Of a stretch of 64,000 nucleotides of DNA, positions 34,576 through 44,828 are shown in pieces. The translations under genes and the position numbers were made by a program. The notes beneath the pieces were generated by a model. It was not told where the DNA came from, searched no databases, and saw nothing but the letters and a program-made list of their open reading frames with translations. Source of the stretch: Cryptomeria japonica (Eukaryota > Streptophyta > Pinopsida > Cupressales > Cupressaceae); the NCBI RefSeq assembly GCF_030272615.1, contig NC_081406.1, positions 141,082,361-141,146,360 of the forward strand, read 5' to 3'. The number at the start of each line of letters is the position of its first letter. The stretch's first letter is position 1.

Positions 34576-34679
34576 CTGGTACATTGATTGGTGTATGCAT
34601 GTTTTAATAAGGTTAAAATTGAGAGTTCTTGTAGAACACTAACTCACCCCCCCCCTCTCAGTGTTCTTGTATTCCAACA
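34576..34679 (+). repeat. 3' LTR of element I, last 104 bases
   Basis: Contains AACTCACCCCCCCCCCTCTCAG near the end and stops at TTCCAACA. The following bases are G's RNase H coding region on the other strand. Confidence 0.75.
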
Positions 34680-34680
34680 A

Positions 34681-37600
34681 TCTTCAGCAGTCAATAAATA
34701 AGTACATGATTATTTCTTTTTGATCTATGAAACCAACTTCTTTCCAAGAAAGAAAGCTACACTAGAAGTGCTTTTCTGGTCATCAACATCACCTACCTAA
34801 TCTGCATCTGTATATACACATAAATTAAAGTCATCATCCTTAGGGTACCACAAACCATATTCAGATGTACCTTGCAAGTATCTAAAAAAAAAATTCACTG
34901 CACTCTCATGATTTTCTCTAGGATCACTTTGATATCTTGATGCAATACAAACAACATTCATTATGTCAGGCCTAGTCCAAGTCAAATATAGCAGACCTCC
35001 AATCATAGACTTGTATCTTGTAGGATTTACCAGTGCAAATACATCTTTCCTTGTCAATTTCTCACTAGTAACCATAGGAGTACTTACTAGTTTAGAGTCT
35101 TCTATACAAAATTTGTTCAATAATTCCCTAGCATACTTAGTTTGACAGATGAAAATACCTTTATCAGTTTAAGTAATCTGCAAACCTAAGAAAAATTCCA
35201 TTTCCCCAATCATAGACATTTCAAATTCTTTCTCCATATTTTTAGAAAATTCCATGCACAACTTATCTTCACCTCCAAAAATGATGTCATCAACAAAGGC
35301 CTCAATAATCAATATATCATCACCAGTGACTTTATAATATAGATTACTGTTAGCATTACCTTTATTGAGACCAAGCTTTAGAAGATATTTATCTAACCTT
35401 GAATACCAAGCTCTAGGTGCCTGTTTCAATCAATATAAATCTTTCCTTAACCTGTAAACCATGTTTTTATCATCTGAAAGCGAAAAACCATCAGGTTGCT
35501 CAATATAAACTTCCTCATCAAGATCCCCATTCAGAAAGGCACACTTAACATCCATCTGATAAACCTTGTAGTTTTTATGTGCAACATAGGCAAGAAATAA
35601 TCTTACAGCTTCAATCCTAGCTATCGGTGCAAAAGTTTGACCATAATCAATTCCTTCCTTCTGAGAATATCCTTTACAAACCAATCTAGCTTTATTCCTT
35701 ACAACTTGTCCATCTTCATTTAATTTATTTTTAAAAACCCATTTAGTTCCAATAACATTCTTATTTTTAGGACAGGAAACTAAATTCCATATGTTATTCT
35801 TCTCAATCTGATCTAATTCTTCTTTCGTAGCTTTCATCCAACATTCATCTTTACATGCTTCAATTATTGATACCAATTTAGCTTGAGAAATTAAACATAC
35901 CTCATTAGTTGTCAATCTCCTTCTTTTCATCACTCCATTGTTCTTATCCCCAATGATCTAATCTTCTGAATGATTCATCCTCACATACTTAGGAGTCTTC
36001 TGATTCTCTGTTCGTCTTCCTAGTTCTTCAGTTACTGTTGAATTTTCTGATACTACTGGAGTAACTGGGTCAACATTCTATTCTAGTAAAGGTGTTACCA
36101 ATTTAGCTATGATCATTTCCACTATTGGTTCTTGCTCATAAACTCTAATTTGACTTCTATTCAGCTCATCCACTTTGATATTAGCACTCTCCACAATTCT
36201 ATGCAATCTCTTGTTATAACATCTATATACTTTTCTTTCATTAGAATAACCAAGATATATTCCTTCATCACATCTAGGATCAAATTTTCCAATGATATCA
36301 TCTCTTCTGATATGATATTTACTACCAAATATTTTTAATTACTTAACTATAGGTGTATTTCCAAACCATAATTCATAAGGTGTCTTACCGGTTTCTCCTT
36401 TGATATGTACTCTGTTGAATGTATATACTATTGTGCTCACTTCTTCTCTCTAGTAGATATGAGGTAGATTAGCTTCCATCATCATGGTTCTAGCACCATC
36501 CAAGATAGTTTTATTCTTTCTTTCCAGAACTCCATTCTGCTGAGGTGTCCAGGGAGCAGAAAATTATCTCCTTATACCATGCCTCTAACAAAAGTTATTA
36601 AACTCACCGGATGTGAATTCTCCACCATGATCTAACCTTAAATATTTAATCTTCAATCCTATCTCAGTCTCAACTTTAGCTTTAAAGATTTTAAACTTTT
36701 CAAAATCCTTAGATTTCTCCCTTAGAAAAGTAACCCACATCATTCCAAAATAATCATCAATGATTAGCATAAAATATCTATCACATTGAAAGCTTTTAAC
36801 TCTAGCAGGGCCACACAAATCAGTATGAATAAGATTAAGAACATCATTATATTTATCTTTCATACTCTTAAAAGAGGTTCTTACCTATTTTTCCATTTGA
36901 TATTCCTTACATACCAGATTATAGGACTTCACAATCTTAAGTATATCTCTAACTGCCTTAGTTGAATTGATCTTTATAATGCAATCAAAATTCACATGAC
37001 ATGGCCTTTTATGTTATAGCCAACTCTCATCAATTTGTGCAATCAAACATGTCTTCTCACCAGAATTCAAATGAAATATATTACCTTTTGTCTGAGTAGC
37101 GGTTGCAATCTCCAATCCAGATCTATTAATGATTTTGCATTTTCCATCCTTGAATTGTAATTGAAATCCCTTATCCACCAATTGTCCTACACTCAAAATA
37201 TTATGCCTTAAACCTTCAACATAATAAACATTATCAATATTGTTCTTACCATCCAATGATATAGTTCCTTTTCCTTTGACCATACAAGCTTTGTCATCTC
37301 CAAATCTAACTAGACCGCCATCAAATTCTTGCAAAGATAGAACCTTCCTTTTATCTCCAGTCATATGATGTGAACATCAACTGTCAATTACCCATTCATC
37401 CTTATCTTCAAGTTTAGCAGCAAGTTCCTTCTCTTTAGGTACATTCTCTTCAAGTGCGAGAACATCTTCCTTGACAACCAGGAACACCCATTCCTTTCCA
37501 TTGCTGGAACCACTAGCAGAGTCTTGTGTTGGCTCATCATTAGAAACAGTCACACCTTCCTCATCTGCTATGTACCATGATTTATCTTTATTTTTCTTGT

Positions 37601-38570
37601 ACTTATACTTATTCTGATATCCAAGGTTAGGCTTAAAAGATCTTCTAGCTCTCTCTTCAAATCTTGAATTCCTTCTAGGACATCTAGATGCAAAATAACC
37701 TATCTTATTACATGTAAAACATTTAAAAGGTTATTTTCCTTGATACTTACTTCCTACCATTCCTTTCGGTACTCTTCTTGCAAATAGGGCTTCAAGTTGC
37801 TCAAATTATTCATCTTCTCTCTCCATATCATCCAATTCCTTTGCATACAAATCTTTCCAATCATGCTTGTCAGTTGATGATGTAGATGCATGAAAAGAAG
37901 GTTTGGACTTCATGGCTCTAGAAGATCCAAATTATTCAAGCTCAAAAGAAGATAATTTCCCAACCAAGGTATCTCTATTGATAGAAGTATTATCCATTGT
38001 TCTCAATTCATTAATTGCAGTAGCCTTCATCTTATAAGCCGGTGGGAAAGCTCTCAGAACTTTAGAAACTATTTCATCTTCACTCAGAGATCCACCACAA
38101 CATTGAATTCCCATAACAATTTCATTTACCCTTTCCATGAATGCAGTAATCCTTTCATCTTATTCCATCTTCAAGTTTTCATATCTCATCCGATAACCAT
38201 GAAGTTTAGCAATCTTAAAAGTAGGGTCACCTTAATTAAGAGTCTTCATACTTGTCCCATATAGCCTTTGTTGTTGATTGTCAGTTAATCCCATTATTTG
38301 TTAATCAGAAAGTGCACACAAGAGGGCTTCTCTAGCTCTACAATAATTCTCAAGCTCCTTATCTAGGTTTTCCAGAGGAGGATTTTCAAATACCAAATTA
38401 TAAGGTGTTACACCATTCTCTGTGAGTTCCCAAATTTCCTTACCAAGACATCTCAAATGAGTCTCCATCCAAATCTCCCATACTCTATAATTTGTTCCAT
38501 CAAGTCTAGGAATTTCTCTCCAAAAGATAGCTATAGATGAACTAGATGAACTTGAACTGTTAGTCGCCAT
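34681..38570 (-). pseudogene. gag-pol: Gag-pol polyprotein of G, single frame with nonsense mutations only
   Basis: ATG 38570 starts M-A-T-N-S and a poly-Ser tract. Gag follows with L-D-G-T-N-Y-R-V-W and a zinc knuckle (C-F-T-C-N-K-I-G-Y, His changed to Tyr, about 37720). Protease is near 37380 (W-V-I-D-S then a stop in place of Gly). Next come the integrase core (H-T-D-L-C-G-P near 36805; R-L-D-H-G-G-E-F near 36640; P-Q-Q-N-G-V-L-E-R near 36520) and RT (W-M-K-A-T-K-E-E-L near 35850; intact F-V-D-D-I-I-F-G near 35285). RNase H starts at Y-T-D-A-D near 34800. All open segments are in one frame for about 1,297 codons; only point stops break it. One polyprotein is the normal copia strategy. Confidence 0.88.
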
Positions 38571-38627
38571 AGGATCTTTCTCAAGCGGTTAAGCTTCTGA
38601 AGAGAGGAGCAGTGCTCTGATACCAAT

Positions 38628-39829
38628 TGTTAGATAGTTCAAATAACCAGAAGACAACTAAGAGAGGGGGTGAATCAGTTGTCACTAGATTATCGAAACC
38701 TTAAGAAATTAAAACTTTAATACTGAAACCCAGAAGATCAATACCAAAATGCATAAAACAATTAAGCATAAACAACAATTAGAGATTAAATACCATTCAC
38801 ATGACACCAATATTTGTATGTGGAAAACTCGATAAAGGGAAAAATCATGGTGGGAAGCCTACCCACAGTCAGATAATACTTCTGCAGTAAGTATGTGATT
38901 ACAAATTAGGGGCCTGCACTTGCAAGAAGGTCAACAGCCTAGAGCACACTGCTCATCCCAAAAGGAGTCTCACTAACTACATTAAAATCTAGACTACAAT
39001 TCAGAAGAGAGAATAAACTACAAAGATAGCATCTCCTATGCCCGAGTATAGTTCTAGTTAAGCTCAATATCGAAGGACTAAATCCTCTTACATAAACCCA
39101 ACTTGATCACCAATGATCAACCAAATCCTCTACCTAAATGATTATTACATTATTTTCTCCTTACATATCCTTACCCATTCTTATATGATCTACAATGCGA
39201 TCTTACATTATATATATATACAAACCCTCAACCATAAATAATGTCACCCATAAGACAATAAAACAATTACATAATTACAAAACATGTTGGCCTGAGACCA
39301 AACAAATAATATCCAACCCAATGACATCTAGAAATGCATTGAGAAGTCCAATCTACACGTTACATTAAGTTGATCCATAACCTAGATAAATCGGGACCCA
39401 ATTTAGGGCCACACATGCTAAAACAATGATCCCAATCAACCAAGTCTTGAACATGATCACCATCAACATCCTAAATCTCCACTAGAATCAGCACCAACAC
39501 CACTTATGCATACCATCAAAGATCTTCAATAAATCTTGCTGGTGAAACTCTTCATTAGAACAAAAACCCTAGATTGACAACATACAGGATATCATCCAAT
39601 CACTAGATCAAAAAAAAATCACTAAGCATGAATCTGAGTAGCATGAATAAGCCAATTCCATAAGCCAAACATATCGAAGCATACCAGATCATCATGATCT
39701 AATCCAACCAAAAACCAAACAATCCATCGGGACTAGAAGGATATCGGTAAAACAACCAAAACAACTAGTCTTGACATCAATGACAAAAAATCAATGCAAC
39801 ACATAATCAATTCCTCCAAATGGATAACA
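38628..39829 (-). repeat. 5' LTR of G
   Basis: 1,202 bp. On the minus strand it starts TGTTATCCATTTGGAGG and ends CTATCTAACA. It has a TATATATATA region near 39215 and the tract AGAGAGGGGGTGAATCAG (plus strand) at 38661. No genes inside. Confidence 0.83.
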
Positions 39830-39834
39830 TGATG

Positions 39835-40278
39835 TTCTTATCTGTCAGTCTAGGAACTAACTCCCAAGTTATGTTCTTTTAAATTTGTTGTAGCTCTTCT
39901 TCCATTGCTGTCATCCATTTCTCACTCTTGCTAGCCTCATTGAATGTATTAGGTTCCATTTCAGTCGTGAGGCAGAAATTGACTTGTTCATTATTCTAGG
40001 AAAGTCTTCTTCTAGTTTGCACACCATCATTGTTGTTGCCTATAATCTCATCTTCTAGGTGATTTTTCAGTACATACCAGTTAAGAGACTTGTTGGATGC
40101 TTCTTCTGGTTCACTGTCTAACTGAGCTTCATCTCCATCATTGGTGTCATCGTACTGGTTGACTTGAGCATATCTCCCTTTATGAAAATCTTCATCCTTT
40201 CTTACATGCACACTCTCAATGACTCTTCTTGGTCTTTTGTTGTAGCACTTGTAGGGCTTACTATGAGTTGAGTAACCA
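39835..40278 (-). pseudogene. pol: Integrase C-terminus and start of RT of E
   Basis: Minus strand. F-G-Y-S-T-H-S-K-P-Y-K-C-Y-N is the usual copia integrase C-terminal block. An acidic linker (39996-40211) follows, then the RT start K-W-M-T-A-M-E-E-E-L and T-W-E-L-V-P-R-L. TAG stops lie near 39998 and 39892. The integrase catalytic core is missing: protease residues G-D-K-K-K-F run straight into F-G-Y-S-T at about 40280, which marks an internal deletion. The fragment ends where G is inserted. Confidence 0.8.
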
Positions 40279-41814
40279 AAGAAATTTCTTTTTGTCTCCA
40301 GTCATGTGATTGGAACATCCACTAACTACAACCCACAAGTTTCTTCTTTCTGCATGTAGGGCAGTCTGCACAATTAGACTTGAGTCTTCTTTGTTCTTGT
40401 CCTTCTCAACCCAAATGGGTTTGACTTCCTTCTCCTTGTCTATTGCAATATTATGTTTTGGTTTAACTGCCCATTTCTGATCTAGTGTTGACTTCTTTTG
40501 CTTAATTTTTATGAGCTTACAATGCTTTGAAATGTGTCCAAACTCTTGAATATTATAGCATTCAACATTGACATTAAAAGATGAGCCTTTAAAACTATTG
40601 TAGGACACCGGTTGACTTCTCCTTCATTCAAAACTCCTATGACCAAATCCATTACACTGATAACAAATAAAATCCATATCTCAAAGTACATTGAATGGAT
40701 TTTTACTTGCAAAACCAATAGGGGGCTTGTTCATCAATCTATAATCAACAATTCTATGTCCAAACTTATTACACCGATAGCAATAACCAAGAAATTTGGG
40801 TACATACCAGTCTTGTTGCTTTGGATAGGCAACCTTTTGTCCAAATGTCTTCCTCTCATGTTGTTTATTCTAGTGAATCCTTCATTTTCCACCTTGAGAT
40901 TGCCTTTATGATTTGCATTCTGGTACAATGTGTGAGCCTTCTGGTTTTGAGCATACCGGTTCATAGGTTGATTTCTTGTAGCCTGAACATAGGTCTTCTT
41001 ACTAGTATCTTGGCTGACAGTAAATGTTTGCTTCTCTTTACATTCACTTGAGGAAGTGAATTGTATCTCTTTACCAGATGTGTCTTTATTGTTTGAACTT
41101 TGTCTTTCTTCAAATCCTAAACCAATGGTATCTTTTGAGTGCTTTTGATTTCTCAACATCTTGTCCAAAGCTTCAGTGCTATCCTCATACTTGCTTCTCA
41201 ATTTTAGTTCATCCTTGCTCTTTTCAAGCTCCTTTCTAAGTCTTACAATCTCTTCTTTTAAAATTTGATGCTCATTCTCCTTTTTCATCAAATCAGAGGA
41301 TGTAACTTCACATATCCTCTTAGCCTCTTCCAACTAGAGTTTCATGTCTAAAATTATTTGATTTGACTCATCTTGGGATTGCTTCAAAAGATCTTGTTCT
41401 TCTACAGCACCATGCTTGACCTTCTTGAGTTCTCTTCTTATCTTACTCAACTCCTCGAGAGAACTTATGAGCTCACCTTCTAGGTCCACTTCAACTTCAA
41501 TGTCTTCATCTTCCTCATCTTCATCAATCAGTTCTTCTAGTGCCATAAAGAGATTGATTTCTCTCTCATCCTCATGGCAGTCATCTTCTGAAACACTTTC
41601 TTCATCAGTGGCACCATCCTCAAAGGTGTATAGACTATTTTGATTCCAGTAACTTCTCCTTCCTTTCCGGTGGACTTTCTTCTCTTTGTTCTTACCCAAG
41701 GGTCTCTTGGTGCTTTGAAACTTTTCTCCACCATTCTCACCATAGGGACATTTTTGCAGCAGAGTGTCCTACTTTACCACACAAAAAAATTTGAGAGGCA
41801 ATTTTCCTTTATAC
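40279..41814 (-). pseudogene. gag: Gag C-terminal half and protease start of E
   Basis: Continues E's Gag after F. K-Y-K-G-K-L-P-L-K and a damaged knuckle come first. A basic patch and an acidic run (about 41480-41640) follow, then a long coiled coil (41160-41450; K-E-E-I-V-R-L-R-K-E-L-E-K). Next is the D-T-I-G-L-G-F-E-E segment near 41120, then a Lys/Gln-rich region and a late knuckle (C-Y-N-I-Q-E-F-G-H, about 40555). The protease-like V-S-G-C-S-N-H-M-T-G at 40310 has Val-Ser-Gly where Asp-Ser-Gly is expected. This long acidic/coiled Gag with a G-L-G-F/Y-E motif is typical of the SIRE lineage. A TAG at 41334 and frameshifts break it. Confidence 0.8.
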
Positions 41815-41817
41815 TTA
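41815..41817. repeat. Left TTA target duplication of F
   Basis: TTA here and at 52681-52683. With F and one copy removed, E's Gag reads on from G-S-D-M-G to K-Y-K-G-K-L apart from one extra G, which supports the boundaries. Confidence 0.7.
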
Positions 41818-41850
41818 GGGTGTGTGCACAAAGATGGTGGTCAGAAAAGT
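41818..41850 (+). repeat. Left terminal inverted repeat of F
   Basis: GGGTGT followed by GTGCACAAAGATGGTGGTCA (overlapping at GT), then GAAAAGTGG. Pairs with 52652-52680. Confidence 0.85.
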
Positions 41851-41879
41851 GGAAACCACCCAAAAAAACCTTGGAAAAA

Positions 41880-42095
41880 TAGGTAGCGTGTACATGGTTT
41901 TAAAATTTTAAATTCTTGTGTACACGCTTAGGTTTGTTCTTCCTGAGCCTAGAAAAGGTATCGCGTACGCGCTGAGTTTAGGAAACTGAGCGCGTACACG
42001 CTACACCTAGGAAAATTAGCGCATACACACTACTTATAGGAAAATGAGCATGTACATGCTAATAATCCTAGTAAAACCGCATACGCCGTGCCTGA
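41880..42095 (+). repeat. Left subterminal palindrome array of F
   Basis: Seven variants of AGCGCGTACRCGCT at about 30-base spacing (near 41886, 41920, 41959, 41987, 42018, 42047, 42076), separated by 'ctaggaaaat'-like spacers. The best copies are nearly perfect 14-base palindromes. These are probably transposase-binding sites, and also the promoter region of the plus gene that starts at 42217. Confidence 0.8.
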
Positions 42096-42216
42096 TAAAA
42101 AAAGTTTTTTAAAAAAACTGGGTCCTCATTTACCCGAAAAGCGCATTTTTTACTTTGTTTTTTTCCCATTTTCTAACCTAAACTGTGAACAGGGTGCTAA
42201 ATTTGTCCTCCAGGCT

Positions 42217-44828
42217 ATGGATCAAGGTTAGTTTTTGTTTATTTTTCTCTTTCTTTCTAGTTTATGCAATTTGTTTTACATTTTGAATTTAATTTCATTA
42301 ATTTTGATTAGGTTTTTTCATTTTTTGTTTCAAAAACCAGATTCTTCTAATCTAGAACAAGAACAACCAAATGCACCTCCTAAAAACCCACAAGAACAAC
42401 CAAATGCACCTCCTAAAAACACACAAGAACAACCCCCAATTCCTCCTTTTGACCGCACAGCTGAAACACAGGAAGAATTAATTAATCAGTTAGGGCAAAA
42501 TACATCCAAAATCAATAGAGTAATTGTAAAATTGAAAACTTCTAAGCTTGACCATCATCAATCCCTCGCCACTAGCCTAGAAACATTAGCTAGTGGTGTC
42601 ATAGCTGTTTCCACAGAAATTACCAAATGGGGAAGCTTTAGGAATGGGTGTCGTCAATTCTCTGCCAACGGGCTATCATACGATGGAGTTAAAAACAAAA
42701 ATATTTCTAAACAACAAATATGTGCCCTTTTTGTTGACCCAAAAATTGGTCAGTCATTACCTCCTAATGCAAAGAGGTTTCCCATGCATTGGTGTACCAA
42801 TGTGCAGATGAAGAATCTTTTTTGGCAGAGGTGGTGGATGGTCTTTGACAATCCACCTTGTAATAATTATGAGGTGCCATTATATTTTTTGAGAAAAATA
42901 TATTGTGAGTTTGTGCTCAATGTGCGCCCAAATTATTTTGACATGAGAGAGTTTCATGGTAGAGGTGGTGGCTCTGCCCAAGATAGACCTGGAGCCCATA
43001 GGCAATTAGCCGCAGAGAGTCACCGCCCCCTATCACCCAAACCCAAGGTGCATCAGGCTGTCCCATTAGAGCTGAAAGAGTCGATGGAGCTATAGACTCT
43101 TCAGGTGGCCACAACATTGACTGGTGCCATCATCCAGCATGGGACATAATTAGCACACCCTATTGTATTGGATGATGAGCCATTAGAGGGCGATAGAGAG
43201 CCCATCGAGCATATGTGTGTCAGTTGCTCGAGGATAGATGATGCAGCTGATGCAGATGGATACTCATATCATCTATGCACGATTTGTGGTTGTAGATGTC
43301 AGGCTCACATAGTTGAGGATGTCGCACTGATAGATGAGTTGATGGACATGGTGTTTGCCCATGAGCCACAAACACAGGTGTGTCGATTTGAATTCATAAC
43401 ATTCTATTTATCAATCACTTTAATTTTGTAATTACATAAATGAATTTTCATTTATACATCGACTTAAATTGAGACAAATAATATGCATTTCAGGATGTAG
43501 CAATGGTATCCCATACACCTCCCCCAGTTACCACAGCTGCAACTTCGACGCCTGAGGTATAAATTTTGTAACATGTTAAAATAGAATAGTACACTTTGAA
43601 TTCAAAAAAATACAAGATATACTAACTATCTTTAATGCTTGGTCCAATTTCTGGTTTGTAGGTGTTGACAGGGGATGAAATATCCCAGATTGATGACATC
43701 ACGCTGTTGGCGATCGATTTTGGCCTACAAGGCTATATGGTATCATATTTTGTACAACTCTTTTTATGTATTTTTTTGATGGAATATGCAAGTCATTTCA
43801 TTTTAGATTTTTAAAATTATGTTTAATTTATTATCTGTACTAATATCTCATGTTAATTTTCTATTTTTAGGGCACCCCCTCCGTGTATAGGGCTCGTCTG
43901 AAGAAAAATAATATCTCGAAGATGTCAAAACATGTGAAGAAGGTAATTGAACACATTTTTAGTTGTACAGTTGTTTAAAAATGTTGAAATCAAGTATTAG
44001 TTGGGGTTTGTAGATTGATTAGTATTTTTTGTCCATTTTACATGTACAACGGCCATTGAACTTTGTGGATATGTTGAATGCACCTGATTCACCCGTGAAT
44101 CAAGAGAGGGCGGAGGTATGTATCTCTACTTTATTTTCTTGATTTCATGATTATATGCATGCATACATGTGAACTTGTGATATATTATAATCTTATATTT
44201 TTTTCATATAGGAAATATCCATACCTATTTCATCAATGGTGAACCCTCCTCCTTGGACTGGAGAAGCATATCAAGATCCGGTACACTTTTGTTTGATATG
44301 TAAAATTAATTGTTTTCAACCTTCAATACTTATCATTATATTAATTGTATTCAATCTTTGTACATTTTTTGTATAGGTAATAGCAACCGTTTCTACATCG
44401 ATGGTGAGCCATCCTCAGTCCATTGCAGAAGCATCTGAGGCACAGGTACGTCATTGTTCTCTATATTATAGCTTTTAAGTTTTTTTGATATATTTATGTT
44501 AGTACATTGTATTAATTGTACATTTAATCTACAATAGACTCATTCGCAGTATGGCCATAACGTGGATCCATTTAAGTATGTCTTCAAAAAAACTCCTAAG
44601 AGTGACAAGGAGAGGAGAGTGAAGACATTAGCTCCTGGATTAGCCGATGAGGTAATCTACATTTCAATTGCAAAGGAATTAAAGTTAAATGCATAGTTAT
44701 GATGTTAATTTGAACTATTTTCTACAAAAGAATTCTAACTTGGCTTTTGAATTGTGGTTTTGCAGCCATCTACAGAGCCGTGTACTGTGCCAAAGAGGCT
44801 TGATTTTGATGGTCCACCAGAAGTTTAG
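42217..44828 (+). pseudogene. Plus-strand gene of F, ten exons, function unknown
   Basis: Exons by GT/AG and frame: 42217-42226, 42341-43377, 43494-43556, 43662-43739, 43871-43942, 44023-44115, 44212-44280, 44377-44445, 44538-44651, 44766-44828; total 1,668 nt, 556 codons with stop. Exon 1 supplies only M-D-Q plus one base; all later junctions are phase 0. The protein opens with a Pro/Gln repeat (N-A-P-P-K-N). It then has a helical stretch and an aromatic-rich block (N-L-F-W-Q-R-W-W around 42818), and a Cys cluster (C-V-S-C ... C-T-I-C-G-C-R-C, 43216-43302) that may bind zinc. Small Ser/Pro-rich exons follow. Two stops (TAG 43093, TAA near 43147) interrupt exon 2. I do not recognise the family; an accessory transposition or DNA-binding protein is a guess. 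Confidence 0.65.

Larger units (their letters stand above)
1..34679 (+). mobile_element. Element I: gag+ORF2 LTR element, 5' part outside window
   Basis: Plus-strand LTR element whose visible parts are an ORF2 fragment (1-215), the rest of ORF2 (18761 to about 20350), a 3' region with a polypurine tract, and a split 3' LTR (20982-21802 plus 34576-34679). A interrupts ORF2 and H interrupts the LTR. Base 34680 onward is the RNase H coding region of G on the other strand, broken just after its T-A-E residues, so I was inserted into G. The right-hand target duplication should be ATCTT (34680-34684); its partner lies left of the window. No pol domain is visible in the parts present. It is the same class as C, D and J. 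Confidence 0.75.
34680..39829 (-). mobile_element. Element G: Ty1/copia retrotransposon, left part outside window
   Basis: Minus-strand copia element: 5' LTR 38628-39829, primer site TGGTATCAGAGC (minus) at 38615-38626, and gag-pol in one frame from 38570 to 34681. It breaks off in RNase H where element I was inserted, and its end and 3' LTR must lie left of the window. It starts inside the RT region of E, after the K-N-I block of that RT. TGATG (39830-39834) is the expected right-hand target duplication. Confidence 0.85.
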
